From an uncultured Desulfomonile sp. (GTDB lineage: Bacteria > Desulfobacterota > Desulfomonilia > Desulfomonilales > Desulfomonilaceae), in the NCBI GenBank assembly GCA_903952205.1, contig CAJBEZ010000070.1:1-47796 (forward strand): a stretch of DNA of 47,796 nucleotides, read 5' to 3'. The position numbers were made by a program, and so were the translations under genes. Positions 1 through 7,999 of the stretch are shown piece after piece. The first letter of the stretch is position 1. The number at the start of each line of letters is the position of its first letter. The notes below the pieces were generated by a model. The model was not told where the DNA came from and did not search any database. It saw nothing but the letters and a program-made list of their open reading frames with translations.

Positions 1-30
1 GAGCCTTGCGACGAGAGATCCAAGGTTCGG

Positions 31-402
31 TCAGGAAACGTCTGAAATAATTTGCCTTATTGTCTCACTCAGGGCAGGTATCTTGTTTCTGCAGGTATAA
101 AAGACTGCATTGGGATCGATATCCGCATAATGGTGTGTCAAGATGTCCCTCATCCCTTTTGCTTTGCGCCAGTCAACCTCCGGATAGTCTGACAGAAGTG
201 AACCATCAGTTATCTTGTCGAGCTTCTTGATTGCCTCACCGATAACAATGAGCTGCATACAGACTGAATCCATCTTCTCTATACCTGACGGAGAGCCGGT
301 AAAATCAGATACCTCAGATATGGCTTCAAAACGGGACATTATGGTTAACGAAGCGTGCAGGATCTGACTCAGTATTTCAGTGACGAGTTCCTTGTCATAC
401 AT
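31..402 (-). CDS. hepT: HepT-like toxin (DUF86 / HEPN family)
   Basis: This is the HEPN-domain partner of a HepT/MntA toxin-antitoxin module; HepT proteins are RNases or toxic HEPN proteins neutralised by the nucleotidyltransferase MntA. The 123-residue protein is the usual length and carries the HEPN signature R-x4-H-x-Y at residues 85-92 (RDILTHHY). I start it at the ATG at 402, which has AAGGA upstream; the longer reading from 420 begins with TTG. The start codon overlaps the end of mntA by 8 bases, so translation is probably coupled. The gene sits in an accessory region with other decayed elements, consistent with horizontal movement. Family assignment is firm; toxicity is inferred from the family. 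Confidence 0.88.
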   Translation of the reverse strand: MYDKELVTEILSQILHASLTIMSRFEAISEVSDFTGSPSGIEKMDSVCMQLIVIGEAIKKLDKITDGSLLSDYPEVDWRKAKGMRDILTHHYADIDPNAVFYTCRNKIPALSETIRQIISDVS

Positions 403-685
403 ATACAGCTTCCTTATCAATCTGTTGCTTAAGAAAGTTGTTCATGTTTTCACGATATGATACTATATCTACAGTCTTATGAATCATTTCCTCTAAATCG
501 CGCTTTACACCAGCCATGTCGAATAGGTCGGGTTTTTCAAACACAATCACCACATCAACATCGCTATCTTGACTGTCTTCGCCGCGGGCAGTGGAGCCGA
601 ATATACCCAGCTTAACAATTCCATGTTGGTGGCGCCTTTGTTTCTTGTATTCTCTCAAAATGGATAAGACATCTTCTCTAGACAT
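395..685 (-). CDS. mntA: MntA-type minimal nucleotidyltransferase antitoxin
   Basis: The 96-residue protein belongs to the minimal nucleotidyltransferases. The diagnostic GS-x10-D-x-D motif is intact: G30-S31, then D42 and D44, inside GSTARGEDSQDSDVD. In characterised HepT/MntA systems this enzyme adds AMP to a tyrosine of HepT and so silences the toxin. The ATG at 685 follows AGGAAG at good spacing. It is the upstream gene of the pair and its TGA lies inside the start of hepT. The metal-binding aspartates are present, so the antitoxin is probably active. Confidence 0.88.
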   Translation of the reverse strand: MSREDVLSILREYKKQRRHQHGIVKLGIFGSTARGEDSQDSDVDVVIVFEKPDLFDMAGVKRDLEEMIHKTVDIVSYRENMNNFLKQQIDKEAVYV

Positions 686-693
686 GACGCTTC

Positions 694-780
694 CTACTCA
701 GTTCGGATCAGAAACACTTCACGTAATCTTAATTTTTCGCGCTCGTCAATTGTCACTTCAACAGATCGAACCATACCCAT
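694..780 (-). other. possible 28-codon ORF just upstream of mntA
   Basis: A 28-codon reading frame (ATG at 780, TAG at 696-694) ends 8 bases before mntA, with GGAG upstream of its start. The peptide is charged and has no recognisable domain. It could be a small third member or leader of the toxin-antitoxin operon, the tail of a lost gene, or chance. Its position between a plausible ribosome binding site and the mntA start is the only support. Confidence 0.22.
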
Positions 781-1110
781 GACTCCACATCTTAATGATC
801 ACACAGTTTTCTAGTATAGAGTGTGGCTGGCTAGTTGGCAATACAACAGAATTTATTATAATTAACCTCGTGCCAAATTTGTTTTTTGGGGCCAATGGAT
901 CAAGACTGAAGAATCACTTATCACCCAAGGGACAAAATGCAAGGAGTCGGCATCAATCAAAGGTCCCACTATATTTGTATCAAAATTCATGCGGAAAATA
1001 TTCAAAAAGTTATAATTCCCAAGGTGAAAGTGAATTGATCGACAAATACTCAAGACAGCTGTAAAAATCGAACATGCAGAGATTGTAGATTAGTCAGATC
1101 TGGAGGTCCA
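781..1110. other. intergenic stretch without a supported gene
   Basis: About 330 bases separate the toxin-antitoxin module from the PrsW-like gene. Open frames exist on both strands but have no ribosome binding site, no domain and poor codon character. It must hold the promoters of both flanking transcription units, but I see no convincing -35/-10 pair. Confidence 0.5.
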
Positions 1111-2037
1111 ATGAGCGAACTTGCATCAATTGACTGGCGTGGGGTATTGGTCCTGATTGGATTGGCATATGCCCCCGGAGCCTTTTGGTTGTGGTACTTC
1201 TACAGCAAAGATCTGGAACCTGAACCCCTGCATGTGATTCGTAACTGTTTCCTCGCCGGCATGGCTGCAATTATACCGGCGATCATCGTGGAGCAGTTTT
1301 TCAAGTCCGGCGGCACGGTATTCACTTCGGTTATCGTCGCTCCCGTTGTGGAAGAAAGTCTTAAGTTTGGCGCATGCTTTTGGGTGGCGTACAGAGGAAA
1401 AGATTTCGATGAACCTATGGATGGAATCATCTGCGCTGTTGCGGTAGCTCTTGGATTCGCCTCACTGGAGAACATTTTTTATCTTTACGAGGCATACCAG
1501 AAGGGCCTTGCGACCCTCCCCACGGTAACGATCCTTCGAGCTTTTTTCAGCGTGCCGGGCCATGCGCTTTTCAGCATTATGTGGGGATATGCCTTGGGAC
1601 GAGCCAAGTTTACAGACCATCACACGGGCAATAGGCTCATTGTTGAAGGACTCGGACTGGGCATAGCCACACACGCAGTATTCAACATGATAGCGTTCTT
1701 GGCGCCGTTCTGGGGTCTTGGCATGTTAATCTTCATCCCTGTCGTCTGGGGCCTAGCCCATCGTAAAATAGCTGAAGCCGTTGAATTGTCGCCTCACTCC
1801 GTCAAACCGAACTTCCGGGCCAGGCTTCGAACACTGGAGAAGAACGTAATCAGGGACGCTAATGCGGGGCGATGGTACGAAAATCGTTTTATAGTAGTCT
1901 TGCTACTCTTCTTCCTGTTTTTTCCAGTTGGTTTTTATGCGTTGTATAGAAACACAACATTTTCAAGGCCCGAAAAAGCGGCCTACATTGTCCTGTGGTT
2001 CTTGTGGATCGGGATTGGGTTGATAGGTATGAAATGA
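1111..2037 (+). CDS. PrsW-family intramembrane metalloprotease
   Basis: The 308-residue polytopic membrane protein matches the PrsW family (related to the CPBP/Rce1 proteases). Seen in the sequence are the EE-x2-K motif in VVEESLKFG near residue 85, a histidine motif in GHALFSIMWGYALG near residue 150, and a third conserved histidine in ATHAVFNM near residue 185, each next to a hydrophobic helix. In Bacillus subtilis PrsW makes the first cut in the anti-sigma factor RsiW; the substrate here is unknown and no RsiW homologue is adjacent. The ATG at 1111 follows GGAGG. Two hydrophobic segments at the C-terminus extend the usual core. It stands alone in the accessory region. Confidence 0.8.
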   Translation: MSELASIDWRGVLVLIGLAYAPGAFWLWYFYSKDLEPEPLHVIRNCFLAGMAAIIPAIIVEQFFKSGGTVFTSVIVAPVVEESLKFGACFWVAYRGKDFDEPMDGIICAVAVALGFASLENIFYLYEAYQKGLATLPTVTILRAFFSVPGHALFSIMWGYALGRAKFTDHHTGNRLIVEGLGLGIATHAVFNMIAFLAPFWGLGMLIFIPVVWGLAHRKIAEAVELSPHSVKPNFRARLRTLEKNVIRDANAGRWYENRFIVVLLLFFLFFPVGFYALYRNTTFSRPEKAAYIVLWFLWIGIGLIGMK

Positions 2038-2090
2038 AATCAATGATATACGTTTCCTAACATAATTTAGCTGGCTAACAAGGTTTTCCT

Positions 2091-2537
2091 ATTGAGACTG
2101 AGGGGGCTGAACCTGAGCGTTACTCGGGATTGTTGGATGAGAGTTCAAAGTCTCTGCCTATTTTCCAGCGGCTAGTAAGCCCACTTTTTGCAACACAGAA
2201 GGACAAGTTTTGGTCAGAGATTTGGAAGTTATCACATGATAAAGACAAGTTGAGCGACATAGGCGTCGCAGCAATATATGGAAATGTTGTTTACAACCAG
2301 CTCGTTCCAGGCAGGATTTACGTATTTAAAATTAGCCCCAACGGGAATCTATTCCCCGAAGAGATTCTAGATCCCTCACCACCACCGATACTGCAAGCGC
2401 CGCCGCCAGCGATACCGGCACTGCCTCCGCTGACAATCAAGCCATGGGGGGAAAGAATCTACGACAAAACCATTGAGGGGACAAAAACAGTAATTGAAAC
2501 AATATATTCCTTGGTCCCAGCCCCCACTGGCAAGTGA
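2091..2537 (+). pseudogene. proline-rich ORF, probably a truncated or decayed hypothetical gene
   Basis: An open frame runs from a TAA at 2076 to a TGA at 2535-2537 but has no ATG; possible starts are ATT at 2091 and TTG at 2130, neither with a clear ribosome binding site. The product (135-148 residues) has a plausible globular first half with several aromatic residues, then a proline-rich linker around residues 88-105, then a short tail. No family is recognised. The frame ends exactly where an IS200-type transposase fragment begins, in the same frame, so this may be the surviving 3' part of a gene damaged with the insertion. Confidence 0.35.
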
Positions 2538-2657
2538 AGCCAATTTAGATATCACGTTGTGTAGATTTTCAAGTACTGCAAAAAGGCACTGTATGGGGAA
2601 CTCAGAAAGCATCTGGGAAACATTGTGCGGGAATTAGTTGTGCGGAAAGAGAGCAGA
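2538..2657 (+). mobile_element. IS200/IS605 TnpA N-terminal fragment (decayed)
   Basis: Read in frame from 2538, this stretch gives RYHVV, then a TAG where the family has Trp, then KYCKKALYGELRKHLG and a KES-R ending. This is the characteristic N-terminal part of the IS200/IS605 single-strand transposase TnpA (family pattern: HVVW-x-PKYR-K-LYG-LR-LG). The in-frame TAG at 2562-2564 and loss of similarity after 2657 show it is dead: the HUH motif and catalytic Tyr regions are absent. It marks past transposition in this accessory segment. Confidence 0.6.
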
Positions 2658-2905
2658 GGATTTCCTTGTTGTCGCGTTGTTTTGATTGACTCAAGAGTCA
2701 TCATCGCCTATAATGTCCAAAACAAACGAGGGTATATTCAAGTGTTGAGAATATTGTTTTTGGTATCGATTATATCGATCCTGGCTGAAGCCTTGGCTTT
2801 GGCTTGAGGCTGCAAGTAGACCTCAAGTTTGAGGTTTAAGCGCCCGGTTTTAACATCAGTAATCCAGAGCATGCGCCTGTTTCTAGAACTCAGGCCCGCT
2901 ATACA
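2658..2905. other. non-coding remainder after the IS fragment
   Basis: No supported gene is visible. The stretch contains short, imperfect copies of GAAGCCTTGGCTT-like and CTCAAG/CTTGAG words, possibly remains of the IS end. The one open frame (2625-2807) is just the continuation of the broken transposase frame. Confidence 0.4.
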
Positions 2906-2934
2906 AGCTTCAGGCCGTTTCTGAAGCTATTTTT
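2906..2934 (+). terminator. intrinsic terminator
   Basis: A perfect 8-bp stem AGCTTCAG / CTGAAGCT (2906-2913 with 2921-2928), a 7-base loop GCCGTTT, then A and five T (2930-2934). The geometry is that of a rho-independent terminator on the plus strand. It closes the transcription unit holding the proline-rich ORF and IS fragment. Confidence 0.65.
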
Positions 2935-2981
2935 AGGACTCAAGATCAATCTTTCATAGCCGAATCTTAAAAAACCTTGCC

Positions 2982-3209
2982 CTAAGCCACGTTCTCAATA
3001 CTCGTGAACAAATCTGGCTGACGAATCTTGTCGTAAACTTTAACCATCTGACTGTAGTTATCACAATATTTTGATGAATTCTTACGGTTACTACACGGGC
3101 ACGTTTCCATGTCATGAACGCAAGTTGTCCCCGTGCATTTATTGAGTATCCTCCGCTCAGCATTAGTCAGACCGCTCAAATCAACATTTTGAGGTAGCCT
3201 TTTTGTCAT
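2982..3209 (-). CDS. small cysteine-rich hypothetical protein
   Basis: The 75-residue protein starts at the ATG at 3209, which has GGAG about 9 bases upstream; the in-frame ATG at 3224 lacks a binding site. Five cysteines lie at residues 25, 30, 37, 39 and 49 (spacing C-x4-C-x6-C-x-C-x9-C), with a His at 32, which could form a metal site. There is no signal peptide, so it is probably cytoplasmic. No family is recognised. The gene lies immediately downstream of a terminator-like hairpin and an AT-rich patch, suggesting its expression may be conditional. A chance ORF cannot be excluded. Confidence 0.45.
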   Translation of the reverse strand: MTKRLPQNVDLSGLTNAERRILNKCTGTTCVHDMETCPCSNRKNSSKYCDNYSQMVKVYDKIRQPDLFTSIENVA

Positions 3210-3224
3210 GTCTCCATACTCCAT

Positions 3225-3255
3225 AAAAAGTTTGACCCGTCTGGTAACGGGTCAA
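3225..3255 (-). terminator. terminator- or attenuator-like hairpin before the Cys-rich gene
   Basis: On the minus strand a perfect 9-bp stem TTGACCCGT / ACGGGTCAA (3232-3240 with 3247-3255), with a 6-base loop, is followed after two bases by five T (3229-3225). It reads as an intrinsic terminator only 16 bases before the start of the gene at 3209. It either ends a transcript from the decayed gene upstream or works as an attenuator. Confidence 0.55.
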
Positions 3256-3289
3256 GGAAGGATTAGGTTTGGTTTGTCGCTGGCAAGGA

Positions 3290-3425
3290 AACAACCATTT
3301 TATTGATATGTTGTCAAGTTATTTAATAAATAAAATGAGATAATAAGAGAATATAGTTTATTAATATTATTCAATTACCTAATTTAACTGAGTTAATCCT
3401 ATTATAATATATGATACGTCTTGGG
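3290..3425. other. AT-rich patch
   Basis: About 135 bases that are strikingly richer in A and T than their surroundings, with many TTATTAAT-like words. It lies between the hairpin at 3225-3255 and the remnants of a broken gene. A TTGACA word on the minus strand near 3312 could be a -35 element for the small Cys-rich gene, but no good -10 follows at 16-18 bases. It may be a promoter or a nucleoid-protein site in transferred DNA. Confidence 0.35.
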
Positions 3426-3960
3426 CAGGTCTTTCACATCATCCACTATCGTTGCGCGTTCAGGTCTTTGCCGCCTGACAAAAATTCGACCTCTCTATCT
3501 GAAAGTCTGTATTTCTGCTTACTGCTTTGAGGTTTATCAGGGATAGTCATTTCAATTAGCGCCGGAATAGCGCTTAAGGACATGACGTCTTCAGCATGGC
3601 CGTCTTTGGGACTACCAAAACCCGACTCAGTTTGTTTAGAATCTCTAGCTGTCTTAGGTAAAGTGGTCGGGGAGTAACCGGACTTTTGACCTGTCACTGA
3701 GCGTTCCGGTGGAAGAATTTCTCAAACACAAGAAGCTTTTCGTTGTTAAAAGGATACCGAGAAAGCCTCCCAGCCGTATCCAACTCTGCGACCGAGCAAA
3801 ATTCATACCAGAGGTCGCGGCATCAAACTTTCGATGATCAGTCAAGCCCAGTGTCGCGATTGAAAATCTTTCCAGCAACCGGCTCACGGAACGTATCTCC
3901 ATCGTTTTCAATAGCCCAGTCGCCTGATCGCCTCCTTAAGAATCTCAGACCTCAAACGTG
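3402..3960 (-). pseudogene. remnants of a frameshifted gene of unknown family
   Basis: Protein-like stretches appear on the minus strand in changing frames. GDWAIENDGDTFREPVAGK lies near 3915-3860. A segment containing AGRLSRYPFNNEKLLVFEKF lies near 3790-3725, separated from the first by two stops in the same frame. After a frame change comes LSDREVEFL near 3500-3475. A further +1 change leads to ATIVDDVKDLPKTYHIL, ending at TAA 3404-3402. No single intact frame joins them and no start is convincing. I do not recognise the family. The reading is interpretive. Confidence 0.3.
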
Positions 3961-3977
3961 TTGACGTTGCCTCTCAG

Positions 3978-4325
3978 TTAATTGCCTTTCACTACGACCA
4001 ACAACATCTTGAAACGAGTAGCAGCATGCAGGGAGTGTGGGACTTTGGCCGGCATGACGACAACCTCACCTGATTTCACGACAACTTCTTTACCATCGAT
4101 GGTAATCTGGGCTTCTCCGTCCAAAATCTGTACGAACGCATCACCTGCCGCTGTGTGAGCGCTCAGGCCTTCGCCCTGATCAAAAGCGAAAAGGGTAAAG
4201 CTCATGACACTGTTTTGCGCAAAGGTTCGGCTAACTACCTGACCTTCCTGGTAGTCCACCAGATCCAAAAGAACCTGCGGTTCCGAGAAGGTAACATTCT
4301 TGATAAAGGCCCCTTCTGTCATCAT
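3978..4325 (-). CDS. small cupin-domain protein
   Basis: The 115-residue protein is a single-domain cupin (PF07883 type). It shows a glycine-rich first motif region around LSAHTAAGDAFVQILDGEA and a second motif PAKVPHSLHA with the conserved Pro and His. The first motif has only one of the usual two histidines (SAHTA), so metal binding may be altered. The ATG at 4325 follows AGGAGGG at 5-6 bases; the longer open frame up to 4505 lacks a binding site. The gene is divergent from nifH, but nothing ties it to nitrogen fixation except position. Such small cupins act as sensors or as minor enzymes; the substrate is unknown. Confidence 0.75.
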   Translation of the reverse strand: MMTEGAFIKNVTFSEPQVLLDLVDYQEGQVVSRTFAQNSVMSFTLFAFDQGEGLSAHTAAGDAFVQILDGEAQITIDGKEVVVKSGEVVVMPAKVPHSLHAATRFKMLLVVVKGN

Positions 4326-4643
4326 TGTCCCTCCTGAACGGCTTCTTAAGAAGCATCTTGCCCGGGATCTCTCAGCCATAAACTCCCGGGACATCCCAAA
4401 ATCAAGGAATGATTTCGCACTCACTTGGCAAGCTAAGAAAAAGAATATCATGGTTGCCAGGAAGACTGCAACGAAGCCCATTTTCGAAGTTGGAGGTGTT
4501 AACAATAATGTAACATGACACTACAATTCTGAAGATACTGTACACCTTTCCGAATTCTCCGCTATTAATCAACGACGTTACCCCCATTTATATTATCCTT
4601 TCAAATCAAGATGTTGACAACAACAGAGTTCCTGCGCTGTTTG

Positions 4644-4660
4644 TTGGCACGGACATTGCC
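4644..4660 (+). promoter_or_regulatory. sigma-54 (RpoN) promoter of the nif operon
   Basis: TTGGCACGGACATTGCC matches the consensus YTGGCACGrnnnTTGCW at every position except the last. The invariant GG (4646-4647) and GC (4658-4659) are 10 bases apart, as sigma-54 requires. Transcription should start near 4671, about 30 bases before the nifH ATG. I scanned the 320 bases upstream for the NifA site TGT-N10-ACA and found none exact; a TGTTA-N9-TAACA inverted repeat at 4497-4515 is the nearest candidate for an activator or repressor site. The rest of the cupin-nifH spacer shows no gene. Confidence 0.88.
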
Positions 4661-4664
4661 TTAG

Positions 4665-5519
<855 letters not shown>

Positions 5520-5564
5520 GTCGAACATCCTTCCGAAATACGTATGAATAAAGAGGTAACGGAC

Positions 5565-5921
5565 ATGTTGATGATTAGATCCATAGTTAGACCCACAAAG
5601 GTGGACGACGTCCTGGCTGCTTTAATGGAAGCGGGTTTCCCGGCAGTGACAAAAATATCGGTTGTTGGTCGCGGGAAACAGCGAGGAATAAAGATCGGTG
5701 AAATCACCTATGATGAAATACCAAAAGAAATGCTCATTACCGTAATCCCGGACTCGGACAAGGATTTCGTTATCAAGACAGTCATTAAGGCTGCTCGAAC
5801 CGGCGATAAGGGCGCTTACGGCGACGGAAAGATTTTCGTGAGCCAGGTAGATGAAGTCTACACGATTAGTTCGGGCGTCAAGGAGTCAGCTTCTGGTGAA
5901 ATTGAAGAGGTAAAGATATGA
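5565..5921 (+). CDS. nifI1: NifI1, PII-like nitrogenase regulator
   Basis: NifI1 is one half of the PII-family pair that, in methanogens, switches nitrogenase off after ammonium addition by binding NifDK and senses 2-oxoglutarate and adenylates. The 118-residue protein begins MLMIRSIVRPTKVDDVLAAL, typical of PII proteins, and ends with the GDGKIFVSQVDEVYTI strand. I start it at 5565, with GAGGT upstream, rather than 5544, where nothing resembles a ribosome binding site. It lies between nifH and nifD as in archaea, clostridia and anaerobic Desulfobacterota. It overlaps nifI2 in ATGA. Confidence 0.95.
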   Translation: MLMIRSIVRPTKVDDVLAALMEAGFPAVTKISVVGRGKQRGIKIGEITYDEIPKEMLITVIPDSDKDFVIKTVIKAARTGDKGAYGDGKIFVSQVDEVYTISSGVKESASGEIEEVKI

Positions 5922-6298
5922 AAGCGATTATGGCCATCATCCGCATTAACATGATGAACAAAACCAAAAAGGCGCTTTCTGACGCTGGAATTCCATCAAT
6001 GACCGCAAAGGATGTCCTTGGTAGAGGCAAGGGCCTGGTAGATTACAGTTTACTCGAAGGCGCTGAAAAAGGTTACGAAGAAGCAATAGCTCAACTTGGG
6101 CACAGTCAACGCCTGATTCCCAAGCGGCTGCTGTTTGTGGTGGTCCCGGAGAAGCTAAAAAGTAAAGCGGTGACAACCATCATCACGGTTAACCAAACAG
6201 GCAAATCCGGGGACGGTAAAATATTCGTAATGCCAATCGGTGGTTCCTTTAGTGTTCGTACCGGCGAAGGCGGCGATAAAGTCCTCGATGAATTATGA
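5918..6298 (+). CDS. nifI2: NifI2, PII-like nitrogenase regulator
   Basis: The second PII-like protein of the pair (126 residues) begins MKAIMAIIRINMMNKTKKAL and carries the conserved GDGKIFVMPIGGSFSVRTGE C-terminal strand. NifI1 and NifI2 form a hetero-oligomer that inhibits dinitrogenase post-translationally when fixed nitrogen is plentiful. The longer T-loop region compared with NifI1 is normal for NifI2. The ATG overlaps the TGA of nifI1 by four bases, so the two are translationally coupled and made in equal amounts. Confidence 0.95.
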   Translation: MKAIMAIIRINMMNKTKKALSDAGIPSMTAKDVLGRGKGLVDYSLLEGAEKGYEEAIAQLGHSQRLIPKRLLFVVVPEKLKSKAVTTIITVNQTGKSGDGKIFVMPIGGSFSVRTGEGGDKVLDEL

Positions 6299-6323
6299 TT
6301 CCTGTCTCTCTTAGGAGAAAATA

Positions 6324-7976
6324 ATGAAAGCTTTGAATAAAAATTTACCGCTCGAAACCGAACAAATTGATCCGCAGAAAGTCAAGCAGGAACTGCTGAA
6401 AAAATATCCGACTAAAGTGGCTCGCAAACGAGCAAAGCAAATCATCGTCAACAAAGTCTCCGACGGACAGGAAATGCCCGAGATAGGGGCCAACACCAGG
6501 ACAATCCCAGGAATAATCACGCAGCGAGGTTGCACATACGCCGGGTGCAAAGGCGTCATCATGGGACCGACCCGGGACATAGTAAATATTACCCATGGTC
6601 CAATCGGCTGCGGCTTTTACAGTTGGCTGACACGTCGCAACCAGACCCGTGCGGATGGGCCGGAAGACGACAACTTCATGACGTACTGTTTTTCAACGGA
6701 CATGCAGGAAGAAAACATCGTCTTCGGTGGAGAAAAGAAGCTGCGTGCCGCCATCCAGGAGGCCTATGATATTTTCAAGCCCAAGGCCATCAGCATTTTT
6801 TCAACTTGCCCGGTAGGGCTAATTGGCGATGACGTGCACTCGGTGGCTCGGGAAATGAAGGAAAAGCTCGGGATTAATATTTTCGGGTTCAGTTGTGAGG
6901 GATACAAGGGCGTGAGCCAGTCGGCAGGCCATCACATCGCCAACAACGGAATTTTTAAAAACGTCGTTGGACTCAATGACAACGTAAAGGAAGGCAAATA
7001 CAAGATTAACCTACTCGGCGAGTACAACATTGGAGGAGACGGGTTTGAGATCGACCGTATCCTTAATGACTGCGAAATAACAGTAGTGTCTACTTTCAGC
7101 GGCAATTCCACCTATGACCAGTTTGCTAACGCCCATACAGCCGACTTGAACACAATTATGTGCCACCGTTCGATCAACTATGTCGCCGAGATGCTGGAGA
7201 CAAAGTTTGGTATCCCTTGGATCAAGATTAATTTCATCGGGGCGCAGGCCACTGCAAAATCGTTACGAAAGATCGCCAACTATTTCGAGAATGAGGAGCT
7301 TAAACAGCGAGTTGAAGAGGTCATCGCCCGTGAGATTACCGAAGTAATCAAAGTCCGTGATGAAGTCAGGGCCCGCTGCGAGGGAAAAGTGGCCATGCTT
7401 TTTGTTGGGGGGTCCCGCGCTCATCATTATCAGGAACTATTCAAAGAAATTGGCATGAAAACCATTTCCGCCGGATATGAGTTCGCTCACCGTGACGACT
7501 ACGAAGGTCGGGAGGTGCTGCCATCCATTAAGATTGACGCAGACAGCCGTAACATCGAAGAACTCGAAATCCACCCTGACCCTGAAAGATTCCGACCCCG
7601 CAAAACGGATGAACAATTGAAAAAGCTCCAGGATGAAGGTTTTCGTTTCAAGGACTATGACGGCATGATGCGAGAGATGTCTGATCGGAGCCTGGTGATT
7701 GACGACATAAGCCAGTACGAATCGGAACAACTAATTGAAATTTACAAACCAGCCATCTTTTGTGCAGGCATCAAGGAAAAATACGCCATACAAAAGAAAG
7801 GCATACCTATGAAACAGCTTCACAGCTACGATTCAGGAGGCCCATACGCCGGCTTCAGAGGGGCTATCAATTTTTATCAGGAGATTGACAGAATGGTGAA
7901 CAGCCAGGTGTGGAAACATATCAAGGCCCCCTGGCAGGAAAGCCCTGAACTTGCGGCGAAATACGCCTGCGATTGA
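6324..7976 (+). CDS. nifD: nitrogenase MoFe protein alpha chain NifD
   Basis: The 550-residue alpha subunit carries the FeMo cofactor. Recognisable are the P-cluster cysteine regions (RGCTYAGCKG and GPIGCGFYSW near residues 70-100, STCPVGLIGDD near 165), the SCEGYKGVSQSAGHH region with the active-site His, the cofactor cysteine in TIMCHRSINY, and the homocitrate-side His in QLHSYDSGGPYAGFRGA. The last two mark a Mo-type rather than Vnf or Anf enzyme. The protein has the roughly 50-residue insertion (around residues 390-450, rich in Asp, Glu, Arg and Pro) seen in clostridial and other anaerobe NifD. The start follows TTAGGAG. Confidence 0.98.
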   Translation: MKALNKNLPLETEQIDPQKVKQELLKKYPTKVARKRAKQIIVNKVSDGQEMPEIGANTRTIPGIITQRGCTYAGCKGVIMGPTRDIVNITHGPIGCGFYSWLTRRNQTRADGPEDDNFMTYCFSTDMQEENIVFGGEKKLRAAIQEAYDIFKPKAISIFSTCPVGLIGDDVHSVAREMKEKLGINIFGFSCEGYKGVSQSAGHHIANNGIFKNVVGLNDNVKEGKYKINLLGEYNIGGDGFEIDRILNDCEITVVSTFSGNSTYDQFANAHTADLNTIMCHRSINYVAEMLETKFGIPWIKINFIGAQATAKSLRKIANYFENEELKQRVEEVIAREITEVIKVRDEVRARCEGKVAMLFVGGSRAHHYQELFKEIGMKTISAGYEFAHRDDYEGREVLPSIKIDADSRNIEELEIHPDPERFRPRKTDEQLKKLQDEGFRFKDYDGMMREMSDRSLVIDDISQYESEQLIEIYKPAIFCAGIKEKYAIQKKGIPMKQLHSYDSGGPYAGFRGAINFYQEIDRMVNSQVWKHIKAPWQESPELAAKYACD

Positions 7977-7999
7977 GCCCCCAAGGAAGGAATAGAAAA

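Noticed and set aside
795-1064. 89-codon open frame on the plus strand
   Set aside because: No ribosome binding site, no domain, irregular composition; the opposite strand has a similar open frame, typical of chance in intergenic DNA.
4326-4640. NifA binding site TGT-N10-ACA
   Set aside because: Each TGT in this stretch was followed to the tenth base; none is followed by ACA. One case has N11 spacing (TGT at 4510), which is outside the known rule.
7437-7730. 97-codon frame antisense to nifD
   Set aside because: It lies wholly within conserved nifD coding sequence and has no features of its own.
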